NCBI RefSeq assembly: GCF_007829335.1
Contig: NZ_VIWO01000002.1
Span: forward strand, 1-64,000
DNA from: Chitinophaga polysaccharea
GTDB lineage: Bacteria > Bacteroidota > Bacteroidia > Chitinophagales > Chitinophagaceae
DNA length: 64,000 bases
Reading direction: 5' to 3'
Below the pieces are notes generated by a model. It ran no database searches, had not been told where the DNA came from, and saw nothing but the letters and a program-made list of their open reading frames with translations. The translations under genes were made by a program, and so were the position numbers. Of the stretch, positions 33,943 to 42,005 are shown in pieces; positions within the stretch are counted from its first letter, which is position 1; every line of letters starts with the position of its first letter.

Positions 33943-34680
33943 TTAGATCCGGATATTCATTTTTACCAGCGTATAAGGATCAAATGTCATGATCAGCTCT
34001 GATTCGTGTTGTGTGATATGTTGTTTATCCAGCAATATTTTCACTTCATGCGTATTAAACTCCATCACTTCTGCCAGCTGGTTGTTGATGACCGTTACTG
34101 GTGGATACCGCGGATCAAGCGTGAAGTTTTCGCCTTTTACATGCAGATACGGACGCTTGTTGTCATCCAGGGAGAGGCTGACCCCATTTACTTTTGGTGG
34201 CGTCATGTTCCTCCTGGATTTCTGGATCTGGTTAGCCAGTGTTTTGTAATCAATTTCATTATCGGATGCCCGCTGTATATCCACCTGCCTTTTTTCTACC
34301 TGTTGCAGGTCATCCACCGAATTGACGCCCATCTTGCGTAATTTATTGCGTGTTTTTTCATCTACACCTATGTCTTCTATTTTGGTATCATTCTTCAATC
34401 CAGAAATTTTGGTGGTAGCCCGCACCTGTTGATCTGTAATGGACCCCAGTTGTATATTCACTTTGGAAGCTCCCTGCTGGCCCGGCTGTGCGGTAATGAA
34501 CCTGATCGTATCTCCATCAAAAGTGGGGAAGATATTGAGGTCAATAGCCAGATCTTTCACCGTGTAGGTCAGCGGTTTGTTGATAGCTTTGATGGCCAGC
34601 GTTTCGCGGGTTTTATCCAGCTCTACGACCAGCGAGTCGACAAAGTCTTCAAGATTCCAATATTTGTTGTCATTCGCCAT
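33943..34680 (-). CDS. Trypco2-like, helix-hairpin-helix and IPT-like domain protein
   Basis: A 245-residue protein with three small regions. Residues 1-85 resemble the trypsin-co-occurring domain 2 (Trypco2): NLEDFVDSLVVELDKTRETL, then repeated amphipathic strands ending KVNIQLGSI. Residues about 95-130 (EDIGVDEKTRNKLRKMGVNS, then VDDLQQV) look like a helix-hairpin-helix. Residues about 160-245 resemble an IPT/TIG-type Ig domain (PKVNGVSLSLDD, then HVKGENFTL). Trypco domains were described by Aravind and colleagues in protease-associated conflict systems, which fits the subtilisin at the head of this operon. S168-D172 reads SLSLD, the recurrent operon motif. It overlaps the upstream 91-residue gene by 11 bases, so they are translationally linked. 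Confidence 0.65.
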   Translation of the reverse strand: MANDNKYWNLEDFVDSLVVELDKTRETLAIKAINKPLTYTVKDLAIDLNIFPTFDGDTIRFITAQPGQQGASKVNIQLGSITDQQVRATTKISGLKNDTKIEDIGVDEKTRNKLRKMGVNSVDDLQQVEKRQVDIQRASDNEIDYKTLANQIQKSRRNMTPPKVNGVSLSLDDNKRPYLHVKGENFTLDPRYPPVTVINNQLAEVMEFNTHEVKILLDKQHITQHESELIMTFDPYTLVKMNIRI

Positions 34681-34945
34681 GTTCCGGTGCGGTATATTTT
34701 TCAGCTTTTATCGTAACACTATGGTAAGACGGCAGGAAACTGGTATCCACCCGGTACATCGGGGGGATACTGCCTATCGTCACTTTACCGTTTTCATCCA
34801 CACTTATATCCAGTTCTACCGGCGTTCCTATTTCTATTTCATAGATGTAGGAATGAACGCCATTTTCTTCGTCGGTAAAGTCTCCCGGGATGTCCAGCAG
34901 TTTGTCCACAATTTCCCGGAAGGAGATGAATGCTTCGTCTATCAT
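34670..34945 (-). CDS. Small operon protein (91 aa), function unknown
   Basis: A 91-residue acidic protein without signal peptide or membrane segment. The first helix is ISFREIVDKLLDIP; the rest is predicted beta strands: YIYEIEIGTPVELDISVDE, VTIGSIPPMYRVDT and HSVTIKAEKY. This layout is reminiscent of a second small Trypco-type or chaperone-like domain but I cannot name it. The start ATG overlaps the stop of the tiny upstream gene in an ATGA, and its 3' end overlaps the next gene by 11 bases, so three small genes are translationally coupled. Such tight coupling suggests a complex formed at fixed stoichiometry. Confidence 0.7.
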   Translation of the reverse strand: MIDEAFISFREIVDKLLDIPGDFTDEENGVHSYIYEIEIGTPVELDISVDENGKVTIGSIPPMYRVDTSFLPSYHSVTIKAEKYTAPEHGE

Positions 34946-35097
34946 GATACTTTTATTTTTGTAACCGGGTTCAATACCACTTTCACGTTTACTTCTATCT
35001 CAAAGCCTTCAAATTTGTAGGCTTCCGCAGCATCATCATCCTGCTTTGTTTCGTTGCTGTCGTCGTCCGACAAACCATATATATAAGGATAGTTCAT
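34942..35097 (-). CDS. Tiny 51-residue acidic protein of the operon
   Basis: A short reading frame starts at ATG 35097 and ends with TGA at 34942-34944. It encodes MNYPYIYGLSDDDSNETKQD, then an acidic stretch, an AYKFEGFEIEVNVKV strand and a VLNPVTKIKVS end (51 aa). The stop overlaps the ATG of the following 91-residue gene (ATGA), and its start is four bases after the stop of the 685-residue gene. This coupling, the normal amino-acid composition and the conserved operon spacing argue that it is real. Function unknown; an adaptor or assembly peptide is conceivable. Confidence 0.6.
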   Translation of the reverse strand: MNYPYIYGLSDDDSNETKQDDDAAEAYKFEGFEIEVNVKVVLNPVTKIKVS

Positions 35098-35101
35098 ATG
35101 C

Positions 35102-37159
35102 TTATTGATTATTTGATTTGATACCTAATATCCTGACACTTACGGGCAGTGGAAATTTCACTTTAGTGTTCGTCGTCTGGTTCACATATCCTTCCGGGCT
35201 GAGTGATTCCACCTTACCCAGGGTGATCTCAAAAAGTTTGAATACGGGTACTACCCATATCATGCCCTGTTCATAAGTTCTGCCTTTCAGCTTAATGTTA
35301 TAGATCATTTCCGCTGCATTGGATTTTGCAAATTCGGTATTCCGGATGGCGCTGAGCTGTTCGTCCGCCAATGGCGTGTTGCCATCCCATCCGCCGAGCA
35401 GCTTGTTAAGTTCGGTGATACTTAACTCTATGCCGGCCTTCATCCTGCCGGAAGTGGTGTCGGTGAGGCTTTCCTTATCCTTTTCGTCGATCGACAGCTT
35501 CGTAGGGGTGATGCCGTTAGCTGTATGATCGGCAGAAAGCGATACAGCGTACCTGGCGTCTACATTCAATTCCCAGAGCGATTTTGACTTTCCTAATGAG
35601 GGCGACTGCCATACTTTGTTCCAGAAGGAACGGTATACTTTCATGTCAGTCAGTTCTTTTTCGCCGGAAACAGCATCTCCCTGGCTTTGTACAAAATAGC
35701 GTTGTACAAATACCGCGGCGGTATTGCCTATTGCTTTATATACTTTTTCCCCGGATGTTTTCCAACGCATTTCTACGAATATTTCGATATTCCTGTTCAG
35801 AGGGATACTGCTGATTTCATTTTTCAGGAATTCAAACTCCGTGATGGTATTGGCTACAATATCCTTTTTCCGGAATGTTTTTTCCAGGAGAAGTTGTTTG
35901 GTCGCAGGGTCTTTGAAGTAAAAAGTATAGATGGCCCGTGGTAAGGGATTTTTGGGAGATGAACTTACATTTAGTTTTATTTTGAAGATGATTTTATCTG
36001 ACTGTTGCAGTAGCAATATATCTTTGCCATTGTGCGGTGTAAGTTTCAGCGATTCGAAAGTAAGTATTACGCCGTTGCTGAGTGAATAGACCCCGTTGTC
36101 CAGTGAAAGGGACTGTGCGGCAGCTGCCGGGGCAGGAGCGGGGGCAGGCTGGGGTTGTGCATTCTGCAACTGGGCCAGTAATTGCGCCAGTACAGCAGGA
36201 TTGATATTGGGCGTGCTTCCCGCAGCAGGTTGGTTCTGCAGCAACTGTTGCATCATCATTCTGCGCTGTACATCGCCGGCCAGTGTGCTCATGAGCTGGT
36301 TGTTGGCCTGCAGGGTTTGTAGTTTATGCTGATTGGCGGCATTGATGAGTTGCGGCAGCAACTGTAACCCTTGCTGGATGATAGGCCCGGCCATACTGGC
36401 CAGGAGTGCGTCATCGATACCGAATACAAAAGGCCTGGAAAACTGGTTGTTGTTGGGTAAGCTATCGCCATAATTGCCGAAACGGTTATCACTGTCGGCC
36501 GCATAGCTTATCGACTGTTGTCCGCTGAACCCGGGTATGGATGGCGCCACGGCACGCAGTACGGCGCCGAGCAGGTTGGTGAGCATATTGGTATTGCTGT
36601 TGTTGCCTGTGGCACCACTCCCAGGGGCAGCGGTAGTGTTTTGCGGGTTCAGGTAGCTGATGGCTGCCGGCAGCACTGCTCTGACAAGGCTTCCGAGGAT
36701 ATCCTCCACAGAAGTTTGTTGCGACAGCGACTGTTGCTCAGCGGTTATATTCCTTACGGGGTTGAAATCTGTAGTGTCCATCATAGTACTTGCTGATGAG
36801 GAGAGATTAAAGTGCATTGTATTGATCTGCTGCATGGCAACAGGTATCCTGATCACTTTGGAAACTGCCGGCGCTCTGCCGTTGCTGTCTTTGGCACTGC
36901 ACAGTTGTATGAGGCAGTTTTCGCGGTCAAAATATTTTTTGGGTAGTGCTACTTCTTCTTCACTGTCTCCCAGGAAGGTGAGTTTCTTTTTTCGCTGAAA
37001 AGGTGTCACCTTCGAAATATCATCCACCCATTGGATCCCGGCCCTGGTAACGATCTGCTTGCCTATCTTGAACTGGTAATATTCGTTGGTACCGATATCT
37101 ATCTTAAAGTGATAGCTATGGTTGTCTGCCGATTCCCAATGTAAAATAGCCAGGCTCAT
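35102..37159 (-). CDS. Large operon protein (685 aa) with QSxS linkers, function unknown
   Basis: A 685-residue protein I do not recognise. Residues 1-110 are a beta-rich domain (WESADNHSYHFKIDIG, YYQFKIGKQIVTRAG). Residues about 140-345 are a low-complexity region rich in Q, A, P and N, including a hydrophobic patch EDILGSLVRAVLPAAISYL and several poly-Q/A runs (QPQPAPAPAPAAAAQ). Residues about 350-685 are a second folded part with two beta-rich domains. The QSxS element occurs at Q143, Q215 and Q349, each at a boundary (QQSLSQ, QQSISY, AQSLSLD). No signal peptide or membrane segment. Position between structural-looking proteins and enzymes suggests a scaffold. It begins 12 bases after the upstream 345-residue gene. 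Confidence 0.75.
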   Translation of the reverse strand: MSLAILHWESADNHSYHFKIDIGTNEYYQFKIGKQIVTRAGIQWVDDISKVTPFQRKKKLTFLGDSEEEVALPKKYFDRENCLIQLCSAKDSNGRAPAVSKVIRIPVAMQQINTMHFNLSSSASTMMDTTDFNPVRNITAEQQSLSQQTSVEDILGSLVRAVLPAAISYLNPQNTTAAPGSGATGNNSNTNMLTNLLGAVLRAVAPSIPGFSGQQSISYAADSDNRFGNYGDSLPNNNQFSRPFVFGIDDALLASMAGPIIQQGLQLLPQLINAANQHKLQTLQANNQLMSTLAGDVQRRMMMQQLLQNQPAAGSTPNINPAVLAQLLAQLQNAQPQPAPAPAPAAAAQSLSLDNGVYSLSNGVILTFESLKLTPHNGKDILLLQQSDKIIFKIKLNVSSSPKNPLPRAIYTFYFKDPATKQLLLEKTFRKKDIVANTITEFEFLKNEISSIPLNRNIEIFVEMRWKTSGEKVYKAIGNTAAVFVQRYFVQSQGDAVSGEKELTDMKVYRSFWNKVWQSPSLGKSKSLWELNVDARYAVSLSADHTANGITPTKLSIDEKDKESLTDTTSGRMKAGIELSITELNKLLGGWDGNTPLADEQLSAIRNTEFAKSNAAEMIYNIKLKGRTYEQGMIWVVPVFKLFEITLGKVESLSPEGYVNQTTNTKVKFPLPVSVRILGIKSNNQ

Positions 37160-37171
37160 ATCCGAAAGTTA

Positions 37172-38209
37172 TTAATGAGGTGCGCCAACAGCCGGGGCTG
37201 CAATAGCAGGTGTGTTACCGGCAGGTTTAAGGGCTGCCACGCCGCCATCTGCGTACATATTGGCGAAGTTGTCCAGTTTGAAGTAGTCTGTTTTGAATTT
37301 GATATTTACATGTCCTTTGAGGTTAGCGGTGAGGTCGTCGGTCGCCTTTTTGTCGGACGTGTTTACCTGGATATTGGTGTTAGTGATATCGGTGGTCATA
37401 CTTGGTCCGCCGAATATAGCGCCCAGTATGCCGCCATCTGCTTCCACATGCGTGTTCACGGTGTTAATGTTCTGGTCGTCGTGATGGGCAGTGCTGGCGC
37501 GGGTGGCTTTGATGCTGAATTCCACCTGTGCGTCTATTTCACCTTTTTCTACAACGAGGCGGGTGACGCCCATGAGCAATACTTCACGCAGTGCGGCGCG
37601 GTGTTCTTTCGCCATATTTATTTTGGCTTCCAGGATATGCTTTTTCACTTCCGCATCTTCCAGGTCCTGCTTCTCGCCTTCGGGATTGGTAAGTGCCAGT
37701 TTGGAGCTGCCGTCGGCCTGCTTTTCTGTGGTTACGTTGTACTTATCGCTCCGTGATTCAGCCAGCCGCGCAAAGGTGTCGTCATCCTTTACCTTTTTAA
37801 TGAAGTCCGCAGTAGATTTGGTGGCTTCCTTCATCAGTTTGATATAGCTGTCTGTTTGGCTTTTCATTACTTTGAGATTGGCGTCGAACACGGCTTTCAG
37901 CAAGTCGGCCACAAATTTGGGAAAGTCCACAGAGTCTACCAGTTCCTTGAAAGACTTGGTATCTCCCTGGAAGCCGGGGTCATAGCCTTTGTAGCCCATA
38001 TCTTTTCCGCTGTCGGTGGCCATACTTTCTTCTATACCGTGTTTTTTCATCTGTTTGGCGGTATAGTCATCTATCAGTGACAGGTAGATGCTTTTCTGGT
38101 CTTCCAGGGGCATATTCCTGAACACATCGCTGCTGCCCAATACTTCTCTTGCCTGCGCCCTGGCAAATTCCCGGATCTGACCTTTGGAAGGTATTACATT
38201 GATATCCAT
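37172..38209 (-). CDS. Operon protein (345 aa), helical with glycine/alanine-rich tail
   Basis: A 345-residue protein of unknown family. The first 160 residues are mostly helical and charged (GQIREFARAQAREVLGSSDV, DFIKKVKDDDTFARLAESRS), suggestive of coiled coil or membrane-peripheral helices. A second helical region about 190-240 (EAKINMAKEHRAALREVLL, then MGVTRLVVEKGEIDAQ) leads into repetitive beta-like sequence with TNTNIQVNTSD. The tail is Ala/Pro rich. No signal peptide or clear membrane segment. It lies between the 643-residue and 685-residue genes with gaps of 50 and 12 bases. It may be a structural component of a complex built by the operon. Confidence 0.7.
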   Translation of the reverse strand: MDINVIPSKGQIREFARAQAREVLGSSDVFRNMPLEDQKSIYLSLIDDYTAKQMKKHGIEESMATDSGKDMGYKGYDPGFQGDTKSFKELVDSVDFPKFVADLLKAVFDANLKVMKSQTDSYIKLMKEATKSTADFIKKVKDDDTFARLAESRSDKYNVTTEKQADGSSKLALTNPEGEKQDLEDAEVKKHILEAKINMAKEHRAALREVLLMGVTRLVVEKGEIDAQVEFSIKATRASTAHHDDQNINTVNTHVEADGGILGAIFGGPSMTTDITNTNIQVNTSDKKATDDLTANLKGHVNIKFKTDYFKLDNFANMYADGGVAALKPAGNTPAIAAPAVGAPH

Positions 38210-38259
38210 AGCTGGTTATACTTTTGAATGATTGATTAATTGAACAAATGCCTGGTCTG

Positions 38260-40191
38260 TTAAAAGTCCCACTCATCCTTGCCAGCAGGCGCGGTAGCTT
38301 TGTCAGGTGCTTTGTCGTCACTATCTGTATCACGGTCCCTGTCACGTCCTTTGATACGTTTATGATCCGGGTCATCTTTGGTACTGGTGTCGTCGTCATC
38401 ATCCCTGTTTTGCAGTTGCGCCTGGCTGATGATGAAGGCGTCCACATTACTGATAAAGGTGGAGAAGCGGGTATCATCTTCAAAGGTTACCGGGTTGTAG
38501 TCGGCGATGGAGTTAAGAATAGCATAACCCAATTTGGCTTTATTGTAAAGGATAGTTGTCTTCGGACGTTGGTGTTTCATGCCTTCATAGAGCAGTTCCA
38601 CTACTTTCCACCAGTTACCGCCCGCAGGTACCAGTTGTTTCACTATTTCAGGGTGACTGAGGATACGTTTGATAACGAAGTACAACTCATCGTAGATAAT
38701 CGGTGATATCACATTGGCCATACCGGAGCAGTGGGTAGAGAGGTTGTATTGCAGATCTTCCACGGCCTGCATCACTGTTTGACGGGATACATAGCTGTCG
38801 GGGTTTGGACTGTCCTGCGCTTTCTGGATATACTTGGCTACTTCCATAATAAGTATGCGCCAGTATTTCGGGAACTCCTTATTCACTACCACATCTTCAG
38901 TAACCGGTGCATTGCCGTAGTTGAACACCTGTTTGTAGAACATCATGCGTTCTGCGGGACGGGTTCTGTCTACGATCTTGCCAGTTTTGGGGTTAGTGAA
39001 TTTGTTGGAGAAAACGTAGAGCTGGAGGTCTTCCCGGAGCTGTTGGTCGGAGATCTGTATATTTCCCCTGACCATATATTTGTGTGTGAAGAAATTGACC
39101 ACATTGAACACATCCAGCTCATCGCCCAGGGTCATGGAGTAGAACATCTGGGCTGCGCAGCGGATATTGTCGGAGAGGATCTGTACTACGGCATTGTCTT
39201 CGTCGAGGAAGGTAACGCTGAAGTCGGGCGCACCCTGGCTGGTGGTGGTATCGGTGTCTGAAGTATCGTCCTGCCATCCTGGTGTATTTTCAATGTCATT
39301 CATGAAAATGGGCAGGAGGGTATCGATATTGGTTTTGGTGACCGGCAGCACAGATGCCTTGATCATCTTGATGAGCCGGGGAATCATCGCTACCGGTATA
39401 TCATCATAGTATTTCGATAATTTTAGGAGGTCGAGTTCTTTGCTGTTGCTCACATAGTTTGCTACCGTTGTTTGTATGAAGGGGTAGAAGGATTGTGAGG
39501 AGAAAGAAGGGTTGTTTTTGAGGATATCCTGGATGATCTGGGCAGTGTCGGTATTGTATTCTACATCCACTTTTTCCGCGTGGATATACTCGCGAGCGGC
39601 GCTTACCTGCGCGTAACTGATGATGTTGCGGTTACCGGACCTGTTGCCAAAAATGAAATTGGTGAGACCATTGATTTCCTGGTATCCAGCGTTATAACCC
39701 ATGGCCAGCAGGTAGTTGACGATACCTGGATAGTTGAGTATGCTGCGTGGATTAATGTCGAGGTTATTCCAGTTGTTCATCAGCCTGTCGGAGAAATCGA
39801 ACTTCAGCAGGGAGAGTTTATCTTCTGCATCGATGTATTCTTCGAGGCTGTAATGAACGGTACTGCCGTTATTGAGATAGCTGTTGGCATTGATAGCCCT
39901 GTAGATATTGCTAAGGAGGCTACCTTCTTCCCATTGCTGTTCATCTTTGTACCTGCTGCCATAGCGCCTGGTTTTCAACGAGGCAGTTACAAAGTCCTGG
40001 ATAAAGGTACCATCTGGCCCGGTCCAGTCTCCGTTCTCATCTTTCTGGTAGATGGGTTTACTAAGGAGGTCGTTCAGATACACCAGCTGCTCTTTCACAT
40101 TGGCATCAATATCAGCAGTGACGCCATTTGTTGTGACATTTGTTCTGCGTATTTTAACGCCGTTTGTAGGGAAAAAATTGAGCGTTGCCAT
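38260..40191 (-). CDS. Large operon protein (643 aa) with acidic tail, function unknown
   Basis: A 643-residue, mainly helical protein without recognised domains. Segments such as YSLEEYIDAEDKLSLLKFDF, YDDIPVAMIPRLIKMIKASV and GNWWKVVELLYEGMKHQRPK are typical of large folded scaffold proteins. The C-terminal 50 residues are an acidic and basic low-complexity tail (DDDDDTSTKDDPDHKR, then RDRDRDTDSDDK) ending KDEWDF. No signal peptide. It is the second gene of the operon, starting 20 bases after the subtilisin stop. The size and placement after the protease resemble the substrate or core of a protease-activated system, which is inference. An SSQSF segment at about residue 230 is a weak match to the recurrent motif. 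Confidence 0.72.
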   Translation of the reverse strand: MATLNFFPTNGVKIRRTNVTTNGVTADIDANVKEQLVYLNDLLSKPIYQKDENGDWTGPDGTFIQDFVTASLKTRRYGSRYKDEQQWEEGSLLSNIYRAINANSYLNNGSTVHYSLEEYIDAEDKLSLLKFDFSDRLMNNWNNLDINPRSILNYPGIVNYLLAMGYNAGYQEINGLTNFIFGNRSGNRNIISYAQVSAAREYIHAEKVDVEYNTDTAQIIQDILKNNPSFSSQSFYPFIQTTVANYVSNSKELDLLKLSKYYDDIPVAMIPRLIKMIKASVLPVTKTNIDTLLPIFMNDIENTPGWQDDTSDTDTTTSQGAPDFSVTFLDEDNAVVQILSDNIRCAAQMFYSMTLGDELDVFNVVNFFTHKYMVRGNIQISDQQLREDLQLYVFSNKFTNPKTGKIVDRTRPAERMMFYKQVFNYGNAPVTEDVVVNKEFPKYWRILIMEVAKYIQKAQDSPNPDSYVSRQTVMQAVEDLQYNLSTHCSGMANVISPIIYDELYFVIKRILSHPEIVKQLVPAGGNWWKVVELLYEGMKHQRPKTTILYNKAKLGYAILNSIADYNPVTFEDDTRFSTFISNVDAFIISQAQLQNRDDDDDTSTKDDPDHKRIKGRDRDRDTDSDDKAPDKATAPAGKDEWDF

Positions 40192-40211
40192 TGACTTTTT
40201 GTTTAAAGAAT

Positions 40212-41513
40212 TTATGATAAAATAGCGTTTAACAGTTTGAATGAATCTGCGAGGTTAAGCAGGCCGTATCCGGCCTTCTGATCCCTTACTTTGCTGGTGA
40301 GCCTGTCAGATGTATTTCTCAGGATATAATTGATATCTGTATTTGTAAGCTTGCGGCCTTTTTCATAGGCCAGTGATTTCATGAGTGCCACTGCTCCGCT
40401 CACGAACGGCGATGCCTGTGAAGTGCCGGAGGAGAGCGCATAGCCATTGTTGAGGAAAGAGCTGTAGATGTTAGAACCGGGTGCTACTACCGTGATGCTG
40501 GCGCCATAGGAAGTGAAGCCGGTTACCTGGCCGGAGCCATCTACTGCACCCACTGCAAAAACGCCGTCCAGCGCGCCCGGATAATATTTTTCATCGGTAC
40601 CATCGTTGCCACTGGCGGCTACAATCGTTACGTTTTTACTGAGTGCATATTTTACGATGTCTTCATGTGGAAGTCCTCCGCCGGAATGCTTTATGCCCAG
40701 GCTCATATTGATTACGTCGGCGCCATGATCTACTGCCCATTTGATACCATTGTTGATATTGTCAACAATGCCCGCGCCTACGATACGGTTGCCGCTTTTC
40801 ATGGCGGCGAGTACCCGTACTACCATGAGGCTGCACGAGGGGCAAACACCTTCGTTCATTTTTAATCCTTTGGCAGCCAGAATACCGGATACGTGTGTGC
40901 CATGCCCTACCTGGTCCTCGGGCATGGCATCTATATTCAGTACATCTCCAATGAATTCGGAGGTATCGAGTCCCTGCAGGTCGACGAAGTTTTTTCTGAG
41001 TACAATTTTATTTTCCAGCTCAGGGTGACTGAAGTTAGCGCCGGTGTCCAGCACGGCCACGCGTACGTCTTTCACACCTCGTGTCCATTCTTTGGCATAA
41101 GGCAAATAGATCAAATCACCAGGGTCGGTAACCGCCATCGTGAATGCGCCCGCTACTTCGCGCGGGAACTCGGTAGTGCCTAATAGCAGCGTGCGTACCT
41201 GCACAATAAATGGCAGGTGTCCGATTCGTTGTACGACTTCATCGGGTAGCTTCCCATCTTCCTGGAGAATAATCCGGAAGGTGAGATGCAAACCGGCGTG
41301 CATTTCATCGGCACTCCAGTCGGCGGTATGCTGTTTGTACTCCCGCGTGGTCCAGAACTTACGGTTCACATCATTAAAGATGCGGTCCACGTCCGGGTGG
41401 AATCGTTCTACTACCGTTGTTTTATCGTTGATAAAATCAATCCAGTAGGGGATGTTGGCCGGAAGTTGATCCCGGATACTTCCTGCAACTTTAATAATGA
41501 TATGCTCTTTCAT
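40212..41513 (-). CDS. Subtilisin-like serine peptidase (S8), no signal peptide
   Basis: A 433-residue subtilase. The catalytic triad is intact: D156 in VAVLDTGANF, H204 in VGHGTHVSG and S365 in SSGTSQASPF, with the oxyanion region ASGND between. Residues 1-130 are an unusual N-terminal domain, not a secreted prodomain with signal peptide, which suggests cytoplasmic action or export by another route. It includes a helical segment EYKQHTADWSADEMHAGLHL. It is the first gene of the nine-gene operon and is followed by the 643-residue protein after 20 bases. In Trypco-linked systems a protease acts on partner proteins; the recurrent QSxS linkers in four downstream products are candidate cleavage sites, untested. 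Confidence 0.92.
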   Translation of the reverse strand: MKEHIIIKVAGSIRDQLPANIPYWIDFINDKTTVVERFHPDVDRIFNDVNRKFWTTREYKQHTADWSADEMHAGLHLTFRIILQEDGKLPDEVVQRIGHLPFIVQVRTLLLGTTEFPREVAGAFTMAVTDPGDLIYLPYAKEWTRGVKDVRVAVLDTGANFSHPELENKIVLRKNFVDLQGLDTSEFIGDVLNIDAMPEDQVGHGTHVSGILAAKGLKMNEGVCPSCSLMVVRVLAAMKSGNRIVGAGIVDNINNGIKWAVDHGADVINMSLGIKHSGGGLPHEDIVKYALSKNVTIVAASGNDGTDEKYYPGALDGVFAVGAVDGSGQVTGFTSYGASITVVAPGSNIYSSFLNNGYALSSGTSQASPFVSGAVALMKSLAYEKGRKLTNTDINYILRNTSDRLTSKVRDQKAGYGLLNLADSFKLLNAILS

Positions 41514-42005
41514 AGAGGCAATGATTATCCATGCCGTTTGATAATCGACAAGCTAATGCTAATGATATGGTAATGTGTAACTATAGGGCAATAGCAGTAG
41601 GATGCTGGGGTATACACATCTAAATAATCGACAACACGGTCCTAGCTACATAACGCCAGTACGATACGACTTGATTTGCTGTTAAAGTTTACAAAGTGTT
41701 GAAATTAAAACGGTACCAGATTCCGACAATTCAAAAAGATATGCTATAAAACACCAAATGCTGAAATTCTTGAGGTTACATCTCCAAAAACTATTGTAAA
41801 AAAGGGGCTCGAACTAAATATTGTAGGCTCTGGAATATGAAGCTAGGAAATAATAAGGAATCCGCAAAAAAAAATTGGACAAACGAAATTGTTTGTCCAA
41901 ATACAATAAAAACGATTTTATTTTAACCAGGTTCTCAGCAAAAAATATTTACCCTATTCATCTATTAAATAGGGCTGGCTTGTTTTAATAATGAGAAAGC
42001 CCGCC
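41514..42005. other. Non-coding region upstream of the nine-gene operon
   Basis: About 490 AT-rich bases with no supported gene. It holds the start region of the minus-strand operon and a terminator hairpin of the facing upstream gene at 41875-41900. No clear TAnnTTTG promoter element was found by eye on the minus strand near 41514-41600. Confidence 0.5.
41875..41900 (-). terminator. Terminator downstream of the outer-membrane protein gene
   Basis: TTGGACAAAC at 41875-41884 and GTTTGTCCAA at 41891-41900 form a perfect 10-bp stem around a six-base loop. On the minus strand the stem is followed by a run of T, as expected for termination of the 42006-42917 gene. Confidence 0.75.

Noticed and set aside
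32984..34716. Several plus-strand open frames opposite the M15 and Trypco2-like genes
   Set aside because: They are antisense shadows of operon genes that have catalytic motifs and tight operon spacing.
29804..41513. Extracellular contractile injection system or prophage
   Set aside because: No sheath, tube, baseplate, AAA ATPase, capsid, terminase or portal was recognised; only lytic enzymes and unknown proteins.
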